This document shows, one piece after another, positions 1 to 6,996 of a DNA stretch of 8,297 nt. The position numbers and the translations under genes were made by a program. The stretch is from an uncultured Anaerolineaceae bacterium. Lineage in GTDB: Bacteria; Chloroflexota; Anaerolineae; Anaerolineales; Anaerolineaceae. Where the stretch lies: the NCBI GenBank assembly GCA_937920255.1, contig CALDSL010000271.1, positions 1 through 8,297 of the forward strand, given 5' to 3'. The notes beneath the pieces are model-generated. The model ran no database searches. It saw nothing but the letters and a program-made list of their open reading frames with translations, and had not been told where the DNA came from. The first letter of the stretch is position 1, and every line of letters begins with the position of its first letter.

Positions 1-11
1 AGAAGACGAAT

Positions 12-1166
12 ATGAAACACCTGATCAGGCTTGTGCTGATTGCAGTACTGCTTAGTTCTGTTCTGGCAGCCTGCAAACCCGCTGAGGCGGAAACGATCAA
101 GGTTGGTAATCTCGTCGCGCTCACGGGTGGCTCGGCCACCTGGGGGCAGTCCGAGAATAACGCCCTGCTGATGGCGGTTGACGAGATCAACAACGCTGGC
201 GGTATCGACGGGAAGAAGATCGAGATCATCACCTACGACAGCCGGGCCGACAAGCTTGAGGCTGTCAATGTCGTCAAGAGAATGGTCGAGCAGGACAAAG
301 TCGTGGCCATCATCGGCCCCGGACAGTCCGGTGTTGCCAATGCGGTACGCGAAGTGGTCAATTCCGCCAAGGTTCCGCTGCTGGCCACCACCGCCACCAA
401 CCCCACCGTCACCGTCCAGGATGATGGCTCGGTCGTTCCCTACACCTTCCGCGTGTGCTTCATCGACCCGTTCCAGGGCACGGTTGCGGCGCAGTTCGCG
501 TTGAAAGACCTGAATGCCAAGACGGCAGCTACCCTGTATGACGTTGGCGATGAATACTCGCAGTTCCTGTCCAAGTACTTTGTGGAAGCCTTTGAAAAGG
601 GCGGCGGCACCATCACCGCCAGCGAAGCCTTCCGCACCGGCGAGCTCGACTTCCGCGCTCAGCTTGGCAAGATCAAGGACACCAACCCCGAAGTGATCTT
701 CATCCCCACCATGAACAAGGAAGCCGCGCTTTCAGCCAAACAGGCGCGCGATCTGGGTATTACCGCGGTCCTGATGGGCGGCGACGGCTGGGGCAGCCCC
801 GATATCTTTGAGCTTTCCGGCAATGCAATTGACGGTGGTTACTTTGTCAATCTGGCCGCGCTCGAAGACCCCACCATCAAGGATTTCATTGTTGCTTACG
901 AAGAGAAATACAACGCCGAGCCGGTTCTCCCCAACCCGCTGATGGCCTATGACGCCATGCTGTGGCTGGCGGATGCGCTCAAGCGCACCAACGGCGAGGG
1001 CGGCGAAGCCCTGGCCAAGGCGCTGGAGAACACCAAGGACCTCCAGGTGCTGACGGGCAAGTTCACCATGGATCCCGCCACCCACAACCCGCTCAATAAG
1101 CCGGCTGTGATCCAGCAGGCCAAAGACGGCAAATTCATCTACGTCAAGACGTTCGTCACCGAATAA
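12..1166 (+). CDS. HAAT-type ABC transporter substrate-binding lipoprotein (LivJ/LivK family)
   Basis: Extracytoplasmic receptor that would deliver an amino acid or similar small ligand to the LivH/LivMG/LivF proteins encoded next. The 384 residues begin with a charged N-terminus, a hydrophobic stretch (about 5-18) and a lipobox L-A-A-C with the lipidated Cys at 21, so it is a membrane-anchored lipoprotein. The mature part is a type I periplasmic-binding fold (Peripla_BP_6): VGNLVALTGG at 31-40, AVDEINNAGG at 55-64, IGPGQSG at 101-107, and ATTATNP at 125-131. Ser106, the Thr cluster at 126-129 and acidic Asp258 in GGDGWG sit where LivJ-type receptors bind the ligand carboxylate and amine (inference from motif position). 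Length is normal for the family. Only 11 nt precede the ATG, so its promoter is outside the window. The ligand cannot be named; neighbours suggest an amino-acid-like compound rather than necessarily Leu/Ile/Val. Confidence 0.93.
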   Translation: MKHLIRLVLIAVLLSSVLAACKPAEAETIKVGNLVALTGGSATWGQSENNALLMAVDEINNAGGIDGKKIEIITYDSRADKLEAVNVVKRMVEQDKVVAIIGPGQSGVANAVREVVNSAKVPLLATTATNPTVTVQDDGSVVPYTFRVCFIDPFQGTVAAQFALKDLNAKTAATLYDVGDEYSQFLSKYFVEAFEKGGGTITASEAFRTGELDFRAQLGKIKDTNPEVIFIPTMNKEAALSAKQARDLGITAVLMGGDGWGSPDIFELSGNAIDGGYFVNLAALEDPTIKDFIVAYEEKYNAEPVLPNPLMAYDAMLWLADALKRTNGEGGEALAKALENTKDLQVLTGKFTMDPATHNPLNKPAVIQQAKDGKFIYVKTFVTE

Positions 1167-1181
1167 TCCACCGCAGCCGTA

Positions 1182-1217
1182 CCTGCCCCCTCTCTGGTGA
1201 TCGGGAGAGGGGGCAGG
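1182..1217 (+). promoter_or_regulatory. Intercistronic hairpin between receptor and permease genes
   Basis: A perfect 13-bp inverted repeat (CCTGCCCCCTCTC at 1182-1194, its complement at 1205-1217) with a 10-nt loop lies 15 nt after the receptor stop codon. It is followed by CTTTCC rather than a T-run, so it is unlikely to be an efficient intrinsic terminator. Stable hairpins at this place in binding-protein transporter operons commonly protect or process the upstream mRNA so that the receptor is made in excess over the membrane subunits; that role here is inference. Because the hairpin covers 1197, a start codon for livH there is unlikely. Confidence 0.6.
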
Positions 1218-1241
1218 CTTTCCATACGCAGCGCGGGGCTT

Positions 1242-1249
1242 GAGGAGGT
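1242..1249 (+). promoter_or_regulatory. Ribosome binding site setting the livH start
   Basis: GAGGAGGT at 1242-1249 is a near-ideal Shine-Dalgarno sequence placed about 5 nt before the TTG at 1254. No comparable site precedes the alternative in-frame GTG at 1197, which lies in the hairpin, so this site decides the start. Confidence 0.8.
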
Positions 1250-1253
1250 CACC

Positions 1254-2144
1254 TTGATCCTACAGACGATCATTACCGGGTTGTCCATCGGTGGTATCTA
1301 CGCGCTCATGGCGGTGGGATACTCGCTGGTGTTTTCCGTATTAAATTTCTCCAACTTTGCCCACGGCGCGGTCATCACCCTCGGCGCTTATGTGGCCTGG
1401 GCGGTGATGACGCAGTTCTTCCAGGTACCTTTTTTCCCGGCACTGGTGATCTCCATGCTGGGGGCGGGCATTATCGCATTTCTTGTTGAGCGCATCGCTT
1501 ACAGCACGCTGCGCCACCGCCGGGCGCCCTCGCTGTACCTGATGATCAGCGCGATGGGCGTGGCGATTGCCCTGCAAAATGTACTGTATGCCACCATCGG
1601 CGCCAACCTGTACGCGCTGCCGCCGGTTTTTACGCAGGACTCGATTCAGTTGGGTTCTGCCGTGATCAGCCGCATGGATATTTTTGCCTTTGTTTTTTCC
1701 ATCATCGCAATTGCTCTGCTCACTCTGGTTTTGAACTATACCAAGGTCGGCACCGCCATCCGCGCCGCTTCGCATGACTCGGAGATGGTATCCGTGTTGG
1801 GCGTCAACCTGGATGTGCTGGTGGCGGTCCTGTTCCTGCTCGCCGGGAGTCTTGGCGGTATGGCTGGTGTTTTTATGGGGGTGAAATACATGGTCTATCC
1901 CTCGATGGGATGGATCACCAATAAAGCCTATATCGGCGCGGTGATCGGTGGACTGGGCTCGCTGCCTGGTGCGATCGTGGGCGGCATCCTGCTGGGGTTG
2001 CTGGAATCGATCGTCTCGGTCACCGTCATCGGTAATGTGCATCTTTCCACCTACCGCGACGTGTTCAGTTTTGGCATCCTGGCGCTGCTGCTGATCGTGC
2101 GTCCCACCGGCCTGTTCGGCCGCTACGTGGAAGAAAAACTGTAG
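1254..2144 (+). CDS. livH: HAAT ABC transporter permease, LivH type
   Basis: Integral membrane permease forming half of the translocation channel with the LivM part of the next protein. From the TTG at 1254 it has 296 residues, the usual LivH length, beginning MILQTIITGLSIGGIYAL as LivH proteins do; the in-frame GTG at 1197 would add 19 residues encoded by hairpin sequence. It is almost wholly hydrophobic with about eight membrane segments. Family hallmarks are LNFSNFAHG near 30-38, the cytoplasmic loop GTAIRAASHDSEMVSVLGV (166-184), which contacts the ATPase, the Gly-rich AYIGAVIGGLGSLPGAIVGG segment near 225-244, and the C-terminal RPTGLFGR. The stop is followed 9 nt later by the LivMG start, whose Shine-Dalgarno AGGAGG overlaps the TAG stop, so translation is probably coupled. 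Confidence 0.93.
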   Translation: MILQTIITGLSIGGIYALMAVGYSLVFSVLNFSNFAHGAVITLGAYVAWAVMTQFFQVPFFPALVISMLGAGIIAFLVERIAYSTLRHRRAPSLYLMISAMGVAIALQNVLYATIGANLYALPPVFTQDSIQLGSAVISRMDIFAFVFSIIAIALLTLVLNYTKVGTAIRAASHDSEMVSVLGVNLDVLVAVLFLLAGSLGGMAGVFMGVKYMVYPSMGWITNKAYIGAVIGGLGSLPGAIVGGILLGLLESIVSVTVIGNVHLSTYRDVFSFGILALLLIVRPTGLFGRYVEEKL

Positions 2145-2153
2145 GAGGCCAGG

Positions 2154-4088
2154 ATGGAATACGCACAAGCAATCTTCACCAATTCCGCGATCTACATCAT
2201 CGCTACGATGGGGCTGGCGATCTTCACCGGCTATACCGGTTTGTTCAGCCTGGGGCACGCGGCATTCATGGCCATTGGCGGTTATGCCGCCGCCATCCTG
2301 ACCTATTTCCTCGGCTGGCCGCTGCTGCCCGCGCTGCTGATCAGCGTAATCGCCGCCGTTCTGGTATCCATCCTGATCGGCTATCCGACGCTGCGGGTCA
2401 AGCTGCGTTCGGATTACTTCGCCATCGCCACCCTGGGTTTTGGCGAGGCGGTCAAGGTTCTTTTCGAGAACTTCAGTTTGACCCAGGGCGCGCGCGGCCT
2501 GCCCGGGATCGAAAAACTGGCCGGTCCGATGAATACCGCCCTGCTGATGGTGTTGACCATCTGGTTGTGCCGCAACTTCCTGCGCAGCAATTACGGTCGC
2601 AAGATCATCGCCATTGGGCAGGACCCGGTGGCAGCCGAAATGATTGGAATCAAGCTGTTGCCAAACCAGATGCTTTCCCTGGCGATCAGCGCCGGGTTCG
2701 CCGGCCTCTCTGGCGGGCTGCTGGCGCATTACATCACCTTCATCCAGCCGGCGATTTTCAGCATGGACCTGTCCAGTCTGATCACTGCCGGGGTTGTGTG
2801 CGGCGGCATGGGCAGCCTCACCGGGCCTTTCGTGGCGGTGGCGCTGTTTATCGTCATTCCCGAATTGTTCCGCGGCCTGGCGCTGTGGCGGTTGGTGCTC
2901 TACGGCGTGCTGCTGGTTGTCATCATTAACTTCCGCCCCAAGGGCCTGTTCGGCCACGAAGAACTGAACCTGGATAACCTGCCCAAGCTGTTCTGGATCG
3001 CCGGTCTTACCGTCGGCCTGACAGTGGCAGCTTCCTTCTATAACGAATACGCCAGCTTCTGGGGCCGCTTGCCGGCCATCGCCGTGGCGGCTGCGCTGGC
3101 GCTGGCCACCACCTTTGGTGTCAGCTTGCTGGGGCGCGGCCTGAATTGGGTCTTCCGGCGCACCCTACCCGGCGTGGGAAGCTCGTTCCGGCGTACATAC
3201 GACACGATTTACGAGCGCTTCAAGCCGCAATTGGTACCGGTCAAACGCCAGCAGCAACGGATGGAAATGGTCAGCAGACGCGCGGCGGTTACCGTCCACG
3301 GCCAGCCCGTTTTGAACGTCAAGAACCTGGGTAAACGCTTTGGCGGTGTGGTCGCGGTTGACGGTCTCGATTTCTGCGTTTACCCGGGTGAAATCCATGG
3401 CCTGATCGGCCCCAACGGTTCTGGCAAGACCACCGTTTTCAATCTGATTTCGGGCGTGTACCCGCTTTCCAGCGGTGAAATCCAGTTCAACGGGGATCTC
3501 ATCTCCGGCAAGCCGCCGACGGCCATCGTGCTGGGCGGCATCTCGCGCACGTTCCAGAACATTCGCCTGTTTGGCAACATGACCGTTTTGGAGAACGTGC
3601 AAACCGCGCTGCACACCACCAGCGATTACAGCCTGACCGAAGCGTTTGTGCACTGGCCGTGGGGCGTAAAACCGACCGAGGAGCGGCTGTACCGGGAAGC
3701 CTTCACCCTGTTGGAAGAGGTCGGGCTGGCAGACCTGGCGAACCGGGTGGCCAATACGCTTCCGTACGGTTTGCAGCGCAAGCTGGAGATCGCGCGCGCC
3801 CTGGCGTTGAACCCGGGCCTGCTCCTGTTGGATGAACCCGCGGCAGGCATGAACCCCAAAGAGTCGCAGGATCTGGTCGATCTGATCCGCAAAGTGCATG
3901 AGACCCGCAAGCTGACCATCATTTTGATCGAGCATCACATGGATGTGGTCATGAGCATCTGCGACCGCCTGACCGTTTTGAACTTTGGCAGCAAGATTGC
4001 CGAGGGTACACCTGACGATATCCAAAATAACCCCATGGTGCTGGAAGCGTACCTGGGAGATAAGGTGGACTATGCTGCTGCGAGTTGA
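2154..4088 (+). CDS. Fused LivM permease - LivG ATPase of HAAT ABC transporter
   Basis: One 644-residue protein combining the second permease and the first nucleotide-binding subunit, normally separate. Residues 1-267 are LivM-like: FSLGHAAFMAIGGYAAA (31-47), RSDYFAIATLGFGE (85-98), the ATPase-contact loop GRKIIAIGQDPVAAEMIG (148-165), GGMGSLTGP (217-225) and the terminal RPKGLFG (261-267). Two further hydrophobic segments (about 279-296 and 306-327) and a basic linker (328-385) follow. Residues 386-640 are a complete LivG ATPase: Walker A GPNGSGKTT (419-427), Q-loop Gln468, signature LPYGL (536-540; LivG often reads LAYGQ), Walker B LLLLD (556-560) with catalytic Glu561, and switch His594. 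An even number of added helices keeps the ATPase cytoplasmic. The frame is intact and both halves carry their key motifs, so this is a real fusion and not a decayed gene. An in-frame ATG at codon 370 lacks a clear ribosome binding site. The start has AGGAGG 5 nt upstream. Confidence 0.93.
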   Translation: MEYAQAIFTNSAIYIIATMGLAIFTGYTGLFSLGHAAFMAIGGYAAAILTYFLGWPLLPALLISVIAAVLVSILIGYPTLRVKLRSDYFAIATLGFGEAVKVLFENFSLTQGARGLPGIEKLAGPMNTALLMVLTIWLCRNFLRSNYGRKIIAIGQDPVAAEMIGIKLLPNQMLSLAISAGFAGLSGGLLAHYITFIQPAIFSMDLSSLITAGVVCGGMGSLTGPFVAVALFIVIPELFRGLALWRLVLYGVLLVVIINFRPKGLFGHEELNLDNLPKLFWIAGLTVGLTVAASFYNEYASFWGRLPAIAVAAALALATTFGVSLLGRGLNWVFRRTLPGVGSSFRRTYDTIYERFKPQLVPVKRQQQRMEMVSRRAAVTVHGQPVLNVKNLGKRFGGVVAVDGLDFCVYPGEIHGLIGPNGSGKTTVFNLISGVYPLSSGEIQFNGDLISGKPPTAIVLGGISRTFQNIRLFGNMTVLENVQTALHTTSDYSLTEAFVHWPWGVKPTEERLYREAFTLLEEVGLADLANRVANTLPYGLQRKLEIARALALNPGLLLLDEPAAGMNPKESQDLVDLIRKVHETRKLTIILIEHHMDVVMSICDRLTVLNFGSKIAEGTPDDIQNNPMVLEAYLGDKVDYAAAS

Positions 4089-4806
4089 CGGCTTAAACGT
4101 ATTTTATGGCGAAGCGGTTCACGCCCTGCGCGACGTGGCATTTGAGGTACGTGAAGGCGAGATCGTTTCGATCATTGGGGCCAACGGGGCGGGCAAGTCG
4201 ACGCTGATGTGGACCCTGATTGGCCTGTTGAAACCGAAATCGGGCAAGATCACCTTCATGGACAAACCCCACGTGCCCGCGCCGCACCGCATGGTGTCTG
4301 AGGGCATGGCGCTGGTGCCCGAACGCCGCCGCCTGTTCCCCAACCTGACCGTGCGCGAGAACCTGCTGCTGGGCACCTACCTGCGCAACGACCGGGCTGG
4401 CATCGCCCAGGATGAGGAATACGTTTTCACGCTGTTTCCGATCCTGAAAGAACGCCTCAAGCAGTACGCCGGCACGCTTTCCGGCGGGCAGCAGCAGATG
4501 GTGGCCATCGCGCGCGGGCTAATGTCGCGGCCCAAACTGCTGCTGCTGGACGAACCCTCGCTGGGGCTTTCTCCGGTGCTGACCAACCAGGTGTTTGAAT
4601 CGGTGATGGAAATTGCCAGCAAGGGTACCACCATCCTGCTCGTGGAACAGAACGCCCTGAAATCATTAAAGATCGCCAACCGCGCCTACGTGCTGGAAGT
4701 GGGGCAGGTGGTGCGGGAAGGAACAGGCGAAGAACTGCTCAATGACCCGGCAGTTCAGGCAGCCTATCTGGGCGTAAAGCAGCACAAACTCGCCGAAGCA
4801 AATTAA
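4072..4806 (+). CDS. livF: HAAT ABC transporter ATP-binding protein, LivF type
   Basis: Second ATPase of the importer, pairing with the LivG half of the preceding fusion to power uptake at the cytoplasmic face. The ATG at 4072 follows AAGGTGG (4062-4068) and gives MLLRVDGLNVFYGEAVHAL, the standard LivF beginning and a normal 244 residues; the ORF upstream of it (from 3985) is only overlap with the fused gene. Motifs: Walker A GANGAGKST (36-44), VPERRRLFP (82-90), the LivF form of the Q-loop region, signature LSGGQ (136-140), Walker B LLLLD (156-160) with Glu161, and VEQNA near 191-195, where LivF proteins carry Gln instead of the switch His. It overlaps the end of the fused gene by 17 nt, indicating coupled translation and balanced subunit synthesis. 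Confidence 0.94.
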   Translation: MLLRVDGLNVFYGEAVHALRDVAFEVREGEIVSIIGANGAGKSTLMWTLIGLLKPKSGKITFMDKPHVPAPHRMVSEGMALVPERRRLFPNLTVRENLLLGTYLRNDRAGIAQDEEYVFTLFPILKERLKQYAGTLSGGQQQMVAIARGLMSRPKLLLLDEPSLGLSPVLTNQVFESVMEIASKGTTILLVEQNALKSLKIANRAYVLEVGQVVREGTGEELLNDPAVQAAYLGVKQHKLAEAN

Positions 4807-4817
4807 CCAACGGAAAT

Positions 4818-4821
4818 GGAG
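4818..4821 (+). promoter_or_regulatory. Ribosome binding site setting the GntR regulator start
   Basis: GGAG at 4818-4821 lies 5 nt before the TTG at 4827. The later in-frame ATG at 4875 is preceded by CTTCTCCGGTTTCG, which has no Shine-Dalgarno-like sequence, so the TTG start is preferred. Confidence 0.55.
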
Positions 4822-4826
4822 TAGCA

Positions 4827-5543
4827 TTGGACAGGAAAACCCAATCTCTGGCTCCGATCTCTTCTCCGGTTTCGATGGAGAAGTTTGCCTACAATGCCAT
4901 TAAAGAGGCTATTCTGACCTTCCGTTTTCTCCCGGGGGAAAATCTGGTGGAGGCGACCCTGGCGATGCAGCTCAACACCAGCAAGACCCCCGTGCGCGAC
5001 GCCCTGACACACCTGGTGCGCGAGGGTTTCATCGAAAAAGTGCCGTTCAAGGGCTATTACGTCACGCAGATCTCGCGCCAGGATATGATCGAGCTGTTTG
5101 AAATTCGCGCCGCGCTGGAAGGCCTGGTCACGCGCCACGTGGTCAACAAAATCACGCCCGAGATGCTGGCACGACTGCAAGCGCTGGTCGATGCGCACAC
5201 TCGCGTCTCGGAAGAGAGCAACGACCAACTCGCCACGCGCACCAACCGCGAATTTCATGAGTTATTGATCGCCTGGGGTGGTTCGGAACGGATCGCGACA
5301 ATCCTGACCAACCTGGACGAACACCTGCAGCGCTACCGCGTCTTGTCGTACGTTTCCGCCGGACGGTTGAAGAAATCGGCGCGGGAGCATGAAGAAATCA
5401 TGCGCGCCATCAAAAACGGTGACGCCCACGGCGCGGAGCTGGCGACACGCAACCATCTATTGTCGGTGTCTTCCGACCTGGCGCAACAGGATTTCGACCT
5501 GCTGATCCGAAAAATCGGCGAGCCACAATCTGTGGAAAGGTAA
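4827..5543 (+). CDS. GntR family transcriptional regulator, FadR/FCD subfamily
   Basis: DNA-binding regulator, 238 residues from the TTG at 4827 (222 if it starts at the ATG at 4875). Residues 18-80 are the winged helix-turn-helix: AYNAIKEAIL (21-30), LPGENLVEATLAMQLNTSKT (35-54), PVRDALTHLVREGFIE (55-70) and the wing FKGYYVTQ (74-81). Residues 85-228 are an all-helical FCD ligand-binding domain with FEIRAALEGLV (91-101) and the three histidines His144, His188 and His210 that, with an Asp, bind a metal in many FCD proteins. Here the Asp position is Asn140 (NREFH). FCD regulators usually sense carboxylic or amino acids and release DNA on binding. It lies 20 nt after livF and 4 nt before the next gene, so it probably controls this same operon in response to the imported compound or a product (inference). 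No operator can be assigned because the operon promoter is not in the window. Confidence 0.92.
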   Translation: MDRKTQSLAPISSPVSMEKFAYNAIKEAILTFRFLPGENLVEATLAMQLNTSKTPVRDALTHLVREGFIEKVPFKGYYVTQISRQDMIELFEIRAALEGLVTRHVVNKITPEMLARLQALVDAHTRVSEESNDQLATRTNREFHELLIAWGGSERIATILTNLDEHLQRYRVLSYVSAGRLKKSAREHEEIMRAIKNGDAHGAELATRNHLLSVSSDLAQQDFDLLIRKIGEPQSVER

Positions 5544-5547
5544 TGTT

Positions 5548-5997
5548 ATGTGTCCTGACCCGTATGTGAACAATTTATTGAACCAGGAATTGCCCTTATC
5601 TGAAAAGACGGATGTCGTCGGGAGGATCAACTGTACCCTGCGCGCGCGAGCCGAAGAACGCGGGCTGGATTTGGCCCCGTTCCCATCCCGCGCTATCTGC
5701 ACGGGCGAGATCCACGAACTGATCCTGACCCTGGAGGAAGCCGCGCCCGCCAAACGCGTGAACCGCATCGCTTACCTTGGATTCTTTGAGATCACCGAAG
5801 GCGGTATCCTGTGGGCCGGCGACGAGGTGTATTTGGATGGAATCATGATCGGACGGTTGGCTGGGTACGATCTGACCCATTATCCCAACCATTTCAATAT
5901 CATTGTGCGCGTCAGCGAGCCGCTGCTCACCGGGCAGGAGATGAATGTCCACCCTGGCGCGGAAGTGCGTTTTGTATTTTCCGGCAAGACGCTATAG
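5548..5997 (+). CDS. Conserved-looking protein of unknown function, 149 aa
   Basis: I do not recognise this family with confidence. The protein is soluble, with no signal peptide or membrane helix. The N-terminal third is mixed and polar (MCPDPYVNNLL, then RINCTLRARAEERGLDLAP around 26-43), and the rest alternates short hydrophobic stretches with Gly/Asp turns, suggesting a small beta-barrel or sandwich: RIAYLGFFEIT (73-83), GGILWAGDEVYLDGIMIGRLAGYD (85-108), HFNIIVRV (115-122) and AEVRFVFSG (138-146). Cys2, Cys29 and Cys51 are the only cysteines; there is no obvious metal motif. Codon use and G/C-rich third positions match the neighbours, and AAGG lies 7 nt before the ATG, so it is a real gene. 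It starts 4 nt after the regulator and ends 15 nt before the dehydrogenase, so it is presumably made with that enzyme and may act with it as a partner or small enzyme; that is only inference from position. Confidence 0.82.
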   Translation: MCPDPYVNNLLNQELPLSEKTDVVGRINCTLRARAEERGLDLAPFPSRAICTGEIHELILTLEEAAPAKRVNRIAYLGFFEITEGGILWAGDEVYLDGIMIGRLAGYDLTHYPNHFNIIVRVSEPLLTGQEMNVHPGAEVRFVFSGKTL

Positions 5998-6012
5998 ACA
6001 AAGGAGAGAATT

Positions 6013-6921
6013 GTGGAAGACAAGATCAAAGTTGCCGTGATGGGCTGCGGCCATATTGGCACGTACGCGTGCAAGGCGGTCGAACTGACCAGGGATATGG
6101 AACTGGTCGGCATTGTTGAGAACGGCTGCGATCTGGAGCGCATCCGCTGCGCATTTCAGGGTATCCCGGTGGTCCAGCATTTTGAAATGCTGCCCGAAAA
6201 ACCGGACGTGATGGTGCTGGGCGTACCCTCGCGCACAGTGGCCGAGGTGGCCCCGCTGCTGCTGGCTGAGGAAATCCACACCGTGGATGCGTTTGATATG
6301 CACGGCGACCCGTTCATCAAACTACGCGCTGACCTGGGGCCGATCGCCAAACAGCACGGCGTGGTGGCGCTGATGGGCGCGGGGGTCGACCCCGGCGTTT
6401 CCACCATCGTGCGCACCATCTTTGAGATGTGGGCGCCCACCGGATTGACCTATGTCACCTACGGGCCGGGGATGAGCATGGGCCACACCGTGGCTGCCAA
6501 ATCCTACCCTGGTGTGCAGGATGCGCTCTCCGTAACCCGCCCGGGAGACCCCGGCTGCCACAAGCGCGATCTGTACCTGGTGATCCAGCCGGGTTACAGC
6601 TTTGACGAAGTCAAGAGCCGCGTGCTGGCGGATTCGTACTTCTGCCACGATGATGTGCGCGTGTTCCAGGTGGAAGACGTGGAACCGCTGGTCGATATGG
6701 GCCATGCCATTCACGTCTCGCGCAAGGGTGGCGCCAGTGGCATCGACAACCAGTTGCTGGATTTCACCACCACCTTCCACAACCCGGCCTCCACCGCCCA
6801 GGTGATGGTCTCCTGTGCCCGCGCGGTCACCCGGCTGGCCCCCGGCGCGTACACGATGATCGAAGTGCCGCCCATCGCCTACCTGGCCGGCGGGGATGCG
6901 ATGTTGAAGAAGTTGTTCTAA
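6013..6921 (+). CDS. Type II meso-diaminopimelate dehydrogenase-like NAD(P)H oxidoreductase
   Basis: 302 residues starting at a GTG 6 nt after AAGGAG. The N-terminus is a Rossmann dinucleotide-binding unit, VAVMGCGHIGTYA with Gly11, Gly13 and Gly16. The rest matches the pattern of Symbiobacterium-type DAP dehydrogenase as I remember it: TVDAFDMHGD (90-99), GVDPG (124-128), TYGPGMSMGH (149-158), YPGVQDALSVT (165-175), HKRDLYLV (183-190), DMGHAIH (228-234) and GAYTMIEVPPIAYL (278-291). Such enzymes catalyse reversible NADPH-linked reductive amination giving a D-configured amino group. Substrate-side Met156, Thr175, Arg185 and His231 are kept, but the Trp before DPG is Val125 and the usual Phe/Trp before GPG is Tyr150, so the true substrate may not be meso-DAP. 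It is the last gene of the transporter operon rather than part of a lysine or cell-wall cluster, which fits a catabolic role (inference). Family membership is firm; the substrate is not. Confidence 0.88.
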   Translation: MEDKIKVAVMGCGHIGTYACKAVELTRDMELVGIVENGCDLERIRCAFQGIPVVQHFEMLPEKPDVMVLGVPSRTVAEVAPLLLAEEIHTVDAFDMHGDPFIKLRADLGPIAKQHGVVALMGAGVDPGVSTIVRTIFEMWAPTGLTYVTYGPGMSMGHTVAAKSYPGVQDALSVTRPGDPGCHKRDLYLVIQPGYSFDEVKSRVLADSYFCHDDVRVFQVEDVEPLVDMGHAIHVSRKGGASGIDNQLLDFTTTFHNPASTAQVMVSCARAVTRLAPGAYTMIEVPPIAYLAGGDAMLKKLF

Positions 6922-6930
6922 GAAAAAGTA

Positions 6931-6957
6931 ACAGGGCGGGCAAAAAGCCCGCCCTGT
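6931..6957 (+). terminator. Rho-independent terminator, probably bidirectional
   Basis: ACAGGGCGGGC (6931-6941), loop AAAAA, then the exact complement (6947-6957) make a perfect 11-bp GC-rich stem. It is followed on the + strand by GTTTTGTGG and begins 9 nt after the dehydrogenase stop. Read on the - strand the stem is followed by TTACTTTTTC, so the same hairpin can also stop transcripts of the converging BMC operon. Confidence 0.88.
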
Positions 6958-6996
6958 GTTTTGTGGTTGTTATACCTGCATCGGCAGCGAATGTTT

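Noticed and set aside
1182..1217. Intrinsic terminator after the receptor gene
   Set aside because: The stem is strong but no T-run follows, and the downstream genes clearly belong to the same transporter.
1197..1253. Upstream extension of livH from a GTG at 1197
   Set aside because: It would be encoded by the hairpin and lacks a ribosome binding site; TTG at 1254 follows GAGGAGGT and gives the standard LivH N-terminus.
1341..2957. 538-residue open frame on the - strand across livH and livM
   Set aside because: It is antisense to two clearly recognisable permease genes, is full of Gln/His/Arg/Asp as expected from the reverse of membrane-protein codons, and has no motif.
3165..4025. 286-residue open frame on the - strand
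   Set aside because: Mirror of the LivG ATPase coding frame; composition is that of a shadow and no family is recognisable.
3985..4071. Upstream extension of livF
   Set aside because: The 29 extra residues lie wholly over the end of the fused gene in another frame and do not resemble an ABC ATPase N-terminus.
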